Made by a program: the position numbers and the translations under genes. A stretch of 64,000 nucleotides of DNA from Thermosipho melanesiensis BI429 (GTDB taxonomy: Bacteria; Thermotogota; Thermotogae; Thermotogales; Fervidobacteriaceae). Numbering within the stretch: the stretch's first letter is position 1; each line of letters opens with the position of its first letter. The DNA is taken from assembly GCF_000016905.1 (NCBI RefSeq), contig NC_009616.1, positions 1 to 64,000 of the forward strand, read 5' to 3'. Below the pieces are notes generated by a model that was not told the origin of the DNA, searched no databases, and saw only the letters and a program-made list of their open reading frames with translations. This document shows, one piece after another, positions 1 to 8,797 of the stretch.

Positions 1-74
1 TTTTTTTGCACTTAAAAAAGAAATTTAATAAACTTGCTAATTTGTTTCACATTATTGGGAATTTATTTAGAACA

Positions 75-120
75 TTGACACATTTATTCCTTGAAATTTT
101 ACATACAGATATGAGATAAT
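75..120 (+). promoter_or_regulatory. Putative dnaA promoter
   Basis: TTGAAA (91-96) lies 18 bases before GATAAT (115-120), which is preceded by TG one base upstream (112-113), giving an extended -10. A second TTGACA is at 75-80. Transcription would start near 127, about 35 bases before the dnaA ATG. No experimental support; the assignment rests on sequence match only. Confidence 0.45.
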
Positions 121-161
121 AAATTCTGTCCCACCAAAAAAATAACCCTGAGGTGTTTCCA

Positions 162-1475
162 ATGAAAAACAAAATAATTGCTTCTTTAAAAGAAAGAATC
201 AGCCGCCAAAACTGGGAAAACTGGTTTCTGGATTTTAATATCAGAGAGCTCAAAGACAACCACGTTGTCTTTGAAGTAGGAAATTTCTTTATAAAAGAAA
301 GACTTGAAAAAAAATTTAATAAGATAATTTCAAAGGTCGTAAAAGACATTTTAGGTAAGGACGCTACATATGAAATTACTTTCAAAGAAATACCTTATGA
401 AACAAAGGTAGAAAGTGGACCTTTAATCAAAAAAAGGCCACTACTTATAACTCCACTCAATCCTAAATATACATTTGAAAATTTAGTAGTTGGAGAATTC
501 AATAAATTCGCATATAACGTTTTCTTGGAAGCAAGTAAAAATCCGGGTTTTTACAATCCCATTTTCTTGTATAGTGGAGTTGGCCTCGGTAAAACTCACC
601 TTGCTCAAGCATTAGGGAACTATTTACTGGAAACAGATCCCGATATGAAAGTAGCATATTTAACAAGTGAAGAATTTATGAACGAAATGTTTTCAGCTAT
701 AAAAAATGGAAATATAGACGAGTTCAGAGAAAAATACAGAAAAAAAGCTGATATTTTAATAATTGACGATATTCAGTTTCTTATTGGTATAAAATCTGCT
801 CAAACAGAGCTTTTTCACACTTTTAATACTATTCATGAAGCAGGAAAACAAATTATTATCTGTTCTGACAGAACACCTCAAGAATTAAAAGATTTTCATT
901 CAAGAATGATATCTAGATTTCAAATGGGACTTTTAGTAAAGATTGAAAAACCTAGTAGTGAAGATTTATTCAAAATTGGCAAAAAAATCTCTGAAATGAA
1001 AAATGTAGAAATTGATGATGAAATTATTAAATACATAAGTAAAATTTACGATAACCCCAGGTTAATTCATGGGGCCATATTAAGATTAATCGCATACAGA
1101 AACCTTTATGGAACATTAAACCTTTCCATCGCAGAAAGTATTTTAACAAATGTATCAAAACCACCAAAATCATTTGAAGAAAAACTACTTGAGATACTTT
1201 CAGAAATTTTTGATTGTTCACCTGATGATATCACTTCTTCTAAGCGAACAAAAAACATATCGTACGCTAGAAAAATAGGAATGTATTTTGCAGTTAAAAA
1301 ACTTAATCTCTCTACAAGGGATGTGGGTACTATATTTAAAAAGTCACATTCCTCAGTTGTACAAAATGTAAAACAAGTAGAAAAATTATTAAAAGAAGGA
1401 AATGTTATACTAAAAAACTATCTCAAACAAATAGATAAGATGTCAAAAGGCTTTGCACAAGGTGAAAGCATGTGA
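162..1475 (+). CDS. dnaA: Chromosomal replication initiator DnaA
   Basis: DnaA binds DnaA boxes at the origin and opens the duplex as an AAA+ ATPase. The 437-residue protein has the usual layout: an N-terminal interaction region (1-90), the AAA+ core with Walker A GVGLGKTH (about 139-146) and Walker B ILIIDD (about 198-203), and a C-terminal helix-turn-helix DNA-binding region with the family-typical SYARKIGMYFAVK and FKKSHSSVV segments (about 360-400). The ATG at 162 is chosen because GAGGTG (150-155) sits at proper distance; an upstream GTG at 153 lies inside that ribosome site. No obvious cluster of DnaA boxes is visible in the short upstream stretch, so the origin is probably elsewhere. 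Family identity is certain. Confidence 0.97.
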   Translation: MKNKIIASLKERISRQNWENWFLDFNIRELKDNHVVFEVGNFFIKERLEKKFNKIISKVVKDILGKDATYEITFKEIPYETKVESGPLIKKRPLLITPLNPKYTFENLVVGEFNKFAYNVFLEASKNPGFYNPIFLYSGVGLGKTHLAQALGNYLLETDPDMKVAYLTSEEFMNEMFSAIKNGNIDEFREKYRKKADILIIDDIQFLIGIKSAQTELFHTFNTIHEAGKQIIICSDRTPQELKDFHSRMISRFQMGLLVKIEKPSSEDLFKIGKKISEMKNVEIDDEIIKYISKIYDNPRLIHGAILRLIAYRNLYGTLNLSIAESILTNVSKPPKSFEEKLLEILSEIFDCSPDDITSSKRTKNISYARKIGMYFAVKKLNLSTRDVGTIFKKSHSSVVQNVKQVEKLLKEGNVILKNYLKQIDKMSKGFAQGESM

Positions 1476-1481
1476 TATAAT
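1453..1481 (+). promoter_or_regulatory. Ferredoxin promoter overlapping the dnaA stop codon
   Basis: TTGCAC (1453-1458), a 17-base spacer, then TATAAT (1476-1481). The dnaA stop codon TGA (1473-1475) supplies the TGn of the extended -10. This would give the ferredoxin its own transcript, independent of dnaA. Confidence 0.7.
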
Positions 1482-1504
1482 CTATATGACAACTTTAATA
1501 TTAG

Positions 1505-1699
<195 letters not shown>

Positions 1700-1714
1700 T
1701 AAAATTAAAAAATA

Positions 1715-1750
1715 AATCCCGCTTCAAAAGTTAGAAGCGGGATTTTTTTT
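1715..1750 (+). terminator. Intrinsic terminator after ferredoxin
   Basis: Stem AATCCCGCTTC (1715-1725) pairs with GAAGCGGGATT (1734-1744), 8-base loop, followed by a T run to 1750. The A run on the other side could also let it act on the convergent minus-strand transporter locus. Confidence 0.9.
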
Positions 1751-1773
1751 ATATCTTTTTCATCTTTATAAAA

Positions 1774-3462
1774 TCAGTTTTCAGTAACTTTTGTACAATT
1801 ATGAGTTAATAACTCAATTTTTAAATCGATAATTTCTTTTGGAACAAAATATTCATGAGAAATTATTAATACCATTTTATCTTTTGGAATATTTTTCAAT
1901 GTTTTAATTAACGTCTCTTTAGAATCTTTATCGAGTGAAGAAGTTATTTCATCTAATAACAAAATAGGTGAACTTTTTAGTAATGCCCGAGCTATAGCTA
2001 TCTTCTGCTTTTGACCTCCAGAAAGATTTCTTCTATTTTCTTCGATAATAGTATTGCACCCATTTTCAAATTTCTCTATAAATTCATGAGCTCCACTTAA
2101 TTTAGCAACCTTAAGAACATCTTCATACGATGCCTTAAGATTACCATATCTTATATTTTCGTAAATCGTATCACTAAACAACTTATAATCCTGCGGGACG
2201 TAAGAAACCAAATCTCTAATCTCAAAAATACTATATTCCTTTATATCTTTCTCAAAAATCTTTATTCTTCCTTTTTGCGGGTCATAGAACTTTAAAATAA
2301 GTTTGAAAATAGTACTCTTGCCTATCCCACTCTTACCAATTATTAAAACCTTTTGGCCTTTTTTTATTTTAAATGACAAATTTTCCAATATATTACCATT
2401 TCCATATGAAAAAGAAACATTTTCAAACTCTATTGCATCACTCACTTTTACATTAAATTTAGCAGAAAAATCAGGAGTAGCCATTAAATCTCTCTCATTT
2501 AATTCCTCTTCTTCTATATCTAAAATTTCAGAAATTCTTTCATATGATGACATTGAAATACCCAAATTAGAAAGAAAAGTGCTTAAAGCCTTAAAAAATT
2601 CAATAACTGGTCTTGTAAGTTGAATTGTTGCCATAAGTTCTCCAAAGCTAATATAACTATGCATTATAAGAAACCCACCCACAATAAAATGTCCTACTAT
2701 TTCAACGTAATCTGCAGCATTATTTACAAGATCAACATATGTTTCATTTTTTACAGAAGATTTATAGTAATCCTCATTTACACGTTTTATACTTTTTAAT
2801 ATTATATCCTCCAAAACAAAAGATTTAATTACATTTACTCCAGAGATTATATTTGAAATATACTGGACAAACTTTGAGTTATTCTTTTGTATATTATGAT
2901 TTATTTCTTTCATTTTGTTTATAAAAATTACATTAAGTAGTAAATTTAAAATTCCTACTCCTAAAATATAAACAAATACAATAAAATTAATCTTAAAAAT
3001 TACAATTGCTCCACCAACCGCACCAACAATTGCCATTAAAAATTGTAACACATATTCAGAATATACGCGTTCAACATTTAAAATATCGTTGTTATAACGT
3101 GATAAAATATCACCAATGCCAAATTTTTCAAATTTATATTAAGGTATTTTAATTATTTTTTAAAAAAAATATTCTCTAATTATATTAGAAGTTTTTTGAC
3201 AAACAAGTAAAAATATGTAAGTGAAAACTCCAAGAATTAAAATAAGCATTACCAAAGCTTCAAGTGTATTTAGAAAACCTATTCTAAATAAATCTACGTT
3301 TTTTTGAAATAATCCATCAACAATATTTTTTATCCCCATTGTTACAAAATAATTAAAAAGAAAATTCTGAGAAGAAATCAACAATATGGAAATTAAATAA
3401 ATAAAAAATAAAAGAGGATTTCCACCATTTTTGTACATAAATGAATATATTCGTTTAATCAT
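1774..3462 (-). pseudogene. ABC exporter half-transporter B, broken by two in-frame TAA codons
   Basis: The reading frame encodes an ABC exporter subunit: an N-terminal transmembrane domain, then an ATPase with Walker A GKSGIGKST, signature LSGGQKQ and Walker B ILLLDE. It starts at 3462 with an ATG that overlaps the TAA of the upstream half-transporter (TAATG), as in a coupled pair. The frame is interrupted by TAA at 3160-3162 and again at 3139-3141, between the first helices and the rest, with no shift of frame. As written, translation gives a 100-residue fragment; a downstream start could give only a transporter lacking its first helices. The partner is also broken, so the pair is probably non-functional. 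It is likely to have exported a peptide or drug. Confidence 0.85.
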
Positions 3463-5150
3463 TAAAATTTCTCCTCCTTAATTATCGTTCCATCTTTTAA
3501 TTCAATAATTCTATCAAAAAACTTTTTATTAGATACTCTATGAGTAATTATCAAAACTGTCTTATCTTTTAAAAAGTCTAAAAAGTTTTCAAAAATTTCA
3601 TCAACTGTAAGTTCATCAAGTTGAGAGATAGGTTCATCCATAACTATTATTTTTGCATGCTTAAACAATGCCCTAGCAATAGCTATACGTTGCTTTTAAC
3701 CACCTGAAAGACCTATTCCATTTTCTCCAATTAACCTAACACTTTCCATAAACTCATCCAATTTCGTCACTTTCAAAATCTTTTCAAGATTTTGTTTATT
3801 TACTTCTTCATAATTTCCATATCTTATATTTTCTTTTACATCTCCTGGAAAAACATAGTGCTCCTGATCAACAATAGCAATCTGTTTCCTCAGATATTTT
3901 AAATTCCACTTTGAAACATCAATTCCAAATAACCTTACATTACCATTCTGAGGCTTGTAATATCCTAAAATCAATTTCACAAGAGTTGATTTTCCTGTGC
4001 CATTTTGCCCAACAATAAGTATCTTCTCGCCTTTTTTTATTTTTAAATTAAAATCTTTAAATACATAATTTTCCGAATCTGGGTATTTAAAAGATACATT
4101 TTCAAATTCTATATCAAATTCATACGCTTTAGGAACTTCTTTTATTTTCCCTCCTTTTTCGTCCTTTAAATCCATTATTTTTTCTATTCTTTGCACAGCA
4201 GCTTCTGCTTTTCTAAAGGTAACCGTGTAATCCGAAAAAAAACTTAAGCGGATTCAGAAAAATTACAATAAATTGTAAAAAAGCAATTAGTTCACCAAAT
4301 GTTAAAACACCACTAAAAATCCGCATCCCACCGTACCAAAAAATAGCTATCAAAGGTAAAAACATAACAACTATATTTACTTGAAATGTAATTGATTCAA
4401 ATAGTGCTATTTTCATGAAATTTCCAAAATAAAGTTTTAAATTTTTTTAAATTTTTCTAAAAAAAACCCTTCTATTTTATATGCTTTTTTATATGCTTTT
4501 AATACGTCCATTGAATTCACAGCCTCAGAAAAAATTATGTTGGCATTCCCACTCATTTCTTGTTGGATACTTGTATGGATTTTTATTGGTAAACTAATCA
4601 TCAATATAATCAAAAAACCTATTGGTATTACCACAAATGTTACTAAGGTCATTTTAAAATCCATTTTTGCAGCAAAAAAAAGTGCTATACAAAAAATACT
4701 TAGTTGATAAAATAGATCGATATATTGGGTCAGAAATTCCTTAATTAATTCCAAATCGTTTGTCACCATGGAAACTACATCTCCTCTTTTCTGTTTATTA
4801 ACTTGAGAGTATTCTGAAAAAATTAGCTTTTCTGATAATCGATTTCTTAAACCAGTAGTAATTCTTTCTACCGTCCTGCCTGTCAAAAGCTTTTTTAAAT
4901 ACTCAAAAATTAATTCTAGACATATAAATATCAATATATAATAAACAATTCTCACTGTATCTGTATAATTTTTTCCAACAATGGAATTTATCATATCTTT
5001 CTCTAACAATATCAAATAAACTGCCAATAATACCGAAATAAAGGCAACAAAATAAGATGATAGAAACCTTTTCTTATTGTTTTTTATCAGAACTTCTTTT
5101 AATTTACTTTGCTTTGATTTTCTTCCTTCAATTTTTACAGTAATCCCCAC
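3462..5150 (-). pseudogene. ABC exporter half-transporter A, two frameshifts and one nonsense codon
   Basis: The GTG start at 5150 has GGAGG upstream. The product would be an exporter subunit with a membrane domain followed by an ATPase carrying Walker A GQNGTGKST. Three lesions are visible. First, a run of seven T at 4442-4448 (plus strand) appears one base short; eight would join EKFKK to NLKLYFGNF. Second, a run of eight A at 4235-4242 appears one base long; seven would read PLKFFSDYTVTFRKAEA. Third, the signature LSGGQKQRIAIAR has TAA at 3696-3698 in place of the Q codon. The remaining fragments match the family closely, so the decay looks recent. Confidence 0.88.
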
Positions 5151-5161
5151 TATTATTCCTC

Positions 5162-5212
5162 CTACTTAATTAATGGTAACTGTTGTATAAAAAGTAGTGT
5201 AATTATTGGCAT
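5162..5212 (-). CDS. Possible 16-residue peptide ORF upstream of the exporter
   Basis: ATG at 5212, stop TAG at 5162-5164, encoding MPIITLLFIQQLPLIK, with GGGAG about seven bases upstream of the start. It lies between the permease remnants and the exporter pair, where an exported peptide or a leader peptide could sit. There is no homology evidence, and a 16-codon ORF can occur by chance in AT-rich DNA. Confidence 0.2.
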   Translation of the reverse strand: MPIITLLFIQQLPLIK

Positions 5213-5250
5213 ACAATACTCCCTGAAAATAATTAAATTTTTTCACCCAT

Positions 5251-6008
5251 TTACTCAATATAATCTGAATTCAAATCTCTAATATTAAATATCATATATA
5301 AAAATGTTATTAAAATAGCAGAATACATTAACATAATAATAGAATGAATTAAAGATAGTGAATTATTGGAACTAAACTTTTCAAAATTATTAAAACAAGG
5401 AAAAGGAATAAAAATAATGTTTCTTCCAGTACCAATGAAGGAAAATAATACAAAAAAAGTAAGTTATAAAGTACACTTTTGAATGTATCAAATTTTAAGC
5501 TTAATAGATTAGTAATACAAATCTCAAAAATCCCATAAGAGAAATAAACTAACGATAAAGGAATATACTCTATATAATCACTTAGACTAGGCATTTCAAT
5601 TGCAAAAGCATAAAACTTATTCACAAAAATCCAATAAAATACAGTACCTACCAAAAAAGCAAAAATATACAAAAAATATAGAACAAATTGACCAAAAAGC
5701 AATCCTACAATAAATTTTTTCTATTATCAACATATATAAAAGACATTTCATACAATCCATTAACCAACTCTTTATTTCAATTCATTGAAATAAGTAAAAT
5801 CACAGGGACAAAAAAAGTACGCCACAAAAAATAAAAAAGTACAATAAAACTCTCAGATAATTGAATAGATTCATCACTATGAACTTCTGAAATTCCCAAC
5901 AGAATGAACAAACAGAACATTATTGGCACTGAAAAAAATATGATAATTCCCCATTTTGAACTTCTTTTTTTAAAAAACATATAAATGATACTTGATAATC
6001 TTCGACAT
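5251..6008 (-). pseudogene. ABC-2-type membrane permease, multiply disrupted
   Basis: The original start is probably the ATG at 6008, behind GAGGTGGGG. The frame breaks after about 12 codons at a T7/A6 homopolymer (5965-5977), continues as a 67-residue hydrophobic segment to a TGA at 5777-5779, then changes frame at a run of six T (5715-5720, apparently one short) into a 117-residue hydrophobic segment, and changes again at four T (5378-5381, apparently one short) to end at a TAA at 5251-5253. Joined, the pieces make one permease of about 250 residues with some six transmembrane segments and the conserved context KELVNGLYEMSF. It would have worked with the ATPase at 6807-8114. Confidence 0.7.
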
Positions 6009-6023
6009 TTATTATCCCCACCT

Positions 6024-6805
6024 CTATAAATCTAAGTTCTCCAAAACCTTTTTCGAAAAAATATTTAAAGAAACAACTATAACTACATTGCCAAAAATCA
6101 CCTTAAAAAACAAATCACTTTCAATAAAACCACTACATATCAATTTTTCAAATTTTCTTTCATACAGAAAAAAAGTAAAAATTCTCCCAAGGAAGTAAAA
6201 GAAAGATATACAAGTAAAACAAAAACTATAATAGATATCAAATAGGATTTTACCAGGTTGTGAAACTTTAAAGAAATAAATTTACTAATATTCCTAACTA
6301 TCAGCGTTCCAAAGAAAATGGAAATAAATATATACAAAACAAATAGAACATCCATGTTTAAACCCATTAATTCTCTATCTTTCACATTTAAAAACCAACC
6401 AACATATAAAACAAATAAATTAACCAACATCACACATAAAAGCAAAAAGAATTCCGAAAAAAATCTTCCGTTAAGGTATTTACTTCTGCTTTTACCATAA
6501 AATATTACTGTATGAATTCGGTTATATTTAACATCATAAGTAATATCCCCTATCGCTATACCATACAACGGATATAAAAACATTCCAAATGAAACCATAT
6601 ACAAATACCAAACATGTGTGAAAAATTCCATACGCAAATTAACATATCTTGCATTTTCAAGATCCTCACCATGATAAAGCCAAAAATCTGGCATGTTCTT
6701 TAAAGACCAGGGGATAAAGACTGAAGATAAAATAATTAATCCAATCATTATTAACGTTTCGCGCCTTTTTAGCAAATTGTAAAACTCAATTATAAAAACC
6801 CTCAT
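6024..6805 (-). pseudogene. ABC-2-type membrane permease, probable C-terminal frameshift
   Basis: The ATG at 6805 lies two bases after the stop of the upstream ATPase gene, suggesting coupling. An intact 221-codon reading frame runs to 6140 and encodes about five hydrophobic helices. Beyond it, a second frame continues with a further hydrophobic helix (VIFGNVVIVVSLNIFF) and ends in LENLDL at a TAG at 6024-6026. Adding one base to the run of five A at 6177-6181 (plus strand) would join the two parts into about 260 residues, the same size as the neighbouring permease. The truncated product may still fold, so loss of function is inferred rather than certain. Confidence 0.6.
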
Positions 6806-6806
6806 A

Positions 6807-8114
6807 TCATTTACCCCTTTTAAATTTCAAAATAATTTTATTCGTATAATAAGTAACTAAAATAATCCATAATGAGACCAAAATAATACCTAAAAAATTA
6901 CTTATATTTCCTTCAAAAGAAACTGTTATTCTGAAATTTTCACTATCCTCAACAAATTTTTCAAATTTGTCAATAACATTCATCTTTTTAGATACCAACC
7001 CATTAATCAAAAAAGTGGTTATTCCAAATATTAAATTTATCAAGTATTGTTTTCTCTTTATCGTTAAAGCACTAATAACTATTGCACATGTTGGTAATAA
7101 CAAAAAATACACTAATAAAATTATCATATTCATCGAATTAATTTCTTTAATTTTTAACAAATACAAAAAAAAGAAAAAAACAGATAAGGCATAAACGAAA
7201 AAAGATTTTATATATCTACTCATATCCCCCCGCCTTTCAAATAATTTTGATAATTTGAATGATTCCACTTCTATATCCAAAATCTTATAACCATTTTTAC
7301 AAATATAACTAACAATTGAATTGAGATACTCCTTATTTTTAACAAAAACAAAACTTTTATCATTTTTAAAAATAACCTCTGCATGTTGTTCCAAATAATC
7401 TAAGGATTTTAAACTCACATTTCCTTTTATTTTCAAAATATACTTTTTCTTATTTTTTATATTTTCAAGAGTATCATTAGCTATGATTTTTCCATCATCC
7501 AACATAATAATCCTGTCACATAATTCTTCAACATCTCCTAATAAATGTGTTGAGAATAAAATTGTTTTTCCCTCTTCCTTTGCTATTTTTCGTATTCTTT
7601 TTTTCATCTCTACTGTTCCAATGGGATCAAGTCCAACTAATGGTTCGTCTAAAATCAAAATCTCTGGTTCAACTATAAGTGTTCTTGCTAAACCTAACCG
7701 TTGTTTCATACCAAAGGAATATTCTCTTACCTTTTTATACCTAACTTCAAACAAATTAACAAATTTCAAAATTTCATCTATAAAGCTAGGATTATTTTTA
7801 CCCAGAAGAATAGTAATTATCTTCAAATTTTCATACGCATTTAAATGATCATAAAACGTTGGCCTTAACAAAAAGCCTATTTTTTTGTTCACTTTATCAA
7901 AAGAATCACTTACACTACATCCATTAATATATATTTCACCTTTTTGAAATTTCAACAATCCTAAAATACACTTCATTAAAGTTGTTTTTCCAGCTCCATT
8001 TCTTCCAACAAGACCCACAATTTCTCCCTTTCTTATCTCAAATGATACATCTTCTAAAGCAACCTTTTTATTTTCATATATCTTTGTAAGATTTTTTACC
8101 TTTATAACACTCAT
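6807..8114 (-). CDS. ABC transporter ATPase fused to a small membrane protein
   Basis: Residues 1-290 form a BcrA-like ABC ATPase: Walker A GRNGAGKTT, signature SFGMKQRLG, Walker B ILILDEPLVGLDP and the H-loop in STHLLGDVEE. Residues from about 298 to the end form a separate membrane protein with some four hydrophobic helices. The junction lies at a run of six C (7226-7231, plus strand). With seven bases the ATPase would end a few codons later at a TAG overlapping the ATG of the membrane protein, which would have the G run as its ribosome site. The fusion may therefore be a one-base deletion joining two coupled genes. The start ATG at 8114 has GGAGGG upstream. It belongs with the two following permease genes, possibly a bacteriocin or antibiotic immunity/export system. 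Confidence 0.8.
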   Translation of the reverse strand: MSVIKVKNLTKIYENKKVALEDVSFEIRKGEIVGLVGRNGAGKTTLMKCILGLLKFQKGEIYINGCSVSDSFDKVNKKIGFLLRPTFYDHLNAYENLKIITILLGKNNPSFIDEILKFVNLFEVRYKKVREYSFGMKQRLGLARTLIVEPEILILDEPLVGLDPIGTVEMKKRIRKIAKEEGKTILFSTHLLGDVEELCDRIIMLDDGKIIANDTLENIKNKKKYILKIKGNVSLKSLDYLEQHAEVIFKNDKSFVFVKNKEYLNSIVSYICKNGYKILDIEVESFKLSKLFERRGDMSRYIKSFFVYALSVFFFFLYLLKIKEINSMNMIILLVYFLLLPTCAIVISALTIKRKQYLINLIFGITTFLINGLVSKKMNVIDKFEKFVEDSENFRITVSFEGNISNFLGIILVSLWIILVTYYTNKIILKFKRGK

Positions 8115-8141
8115 AGTTTATCTTCCCTCCAATAATAAGGA

Positions 8142-8153
8142 AGGGGGCCCCCT
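8142..8153. repeat. GC-only palindrome AGGGGGCCCCCT
   Basis: A perfect 12-base palindrome, extendable to AAGG...CCTT with one bulged A, in otherwise very AT-rich DNA just upstream of the ATPase gene. It overlaps a strong AAGGAGG ribosome site on the minus strand. Its role is unknown; it could be a hairpin limiting ribosome access. Confidence 0.5.
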
Positions 8154-8162
8154 CCTTAAAAA

Positions 8163-8271
8163 TCAAATTGTTTTTCCTTTTACTACTATCGTAATACCCA
8201 CACAAACAATAAACCCAACTAGAAATAGTAGCTCTTTTCAACTCGTTTCTTCTTTTTAACAAAAATAACAT
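8163..8271 (-). pseudogene. Possible 35-residue single-span membrane peptide, one-base frameshift
   Basis: The ATG at 8271 opens a frame reading MLFLLKRRNELK. Removing one A from the AAAA run after the TTG codon joins it to a second frame reading ELLFLVGFIVCVGITIVV followed by KGKTI and a TGA at 8163-8165. The joined product is 35 residues: a basic start, one hydrophobic span and a short basic tail. It would be the first gene of the decaying ABC locus and could be its small accessory protein. Not recognised; the reconstruction is an inference. Confidence 0.3.
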
Positions 8272-8280
8272 CCCAATACT

Positions 8281-8727
8281 CCCTTTTTAAAATGCTCAAT
8301 TACAACAAACCATATAAAAATAAATAAATTCATATATTTTCTAAAGTTAATTTTACCAACACAAGATTAAAAAAAAAAAATAAGATTGAATGAATTTTTA
8401 GTTAAAAACATCAAATAAACTTCTATTAATAAACATCTAAACACAAATTACCTAAAAAAGCATTATTATGACACAATTTATATTTTTGTAACAATAATTT
8501 TGTTACTACTTTCTAAAATTCAATATTAACACATATACTAATTAATACTAATAATTAATATATAATACCAATAAATAAAAAGCTTCATCTTGATATTCAA
8601 ATTTTTATTAAAATAACATAAATAAATATTTACCTAGAGATAAGTTTATTTAAAACAATACAGCCGACTTTTAATTTTTCATATATTGAAAATAGTAAAC
8701 ATTTACAAATAATTATCTATAAATAAA
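8281..8727. other. Long AT-rich stretch without a recognisable gene
   Basis: About 450 bases of extremely AT-rich DNA between the decayed ABC locus and the terminator of the next minus-strand gene. No reading frame with a credible start or similarity is visible on either strand. The only structure noted is an imperfect inverted element GTAAC-N9-GTTAC near 8489-8507. It may contain the promoter region of the ABC locus or eroded gene remains. Confidence 0.6.
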
Positions 8728-8767
8728 AAGACAACAACCCCTCTTAAATAACAAGGGGTTGTTGCCT
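8728..8767 (-). terminator. Intrinsic terminator of the flavoprotein operon
   Basis: CAACAACCCCT (8732-8742) pairs with AGGGGTTGTTG (8754-8764); on the minus strand the stem is followed by TCTTTTTATTT. It ends the 13389-8798 gene cluster. Confidence 0.88.
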
Positions 8768-8797
8768 ATCTTGTACTCGAAAAATTGCTAAACTCTT

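Noticed and set aside
1-150. Possible origin of replication upstream of dnaA
   Set aside because: The stretch is AT-rich but short, and I see no cluster of DnaA boxes; its features are explained by a promoter.
8489-8507. Operator GTAAC-N9-GTTAC
   Set aside because: Short and imperfect, with no clear promoter next to it; not strong enough to list as a site.
8281-8727. Small genes in the AT-rich gap
   Set aside because: No frame with a ribosome site and credible composition was seen; short frames are expected by chance.
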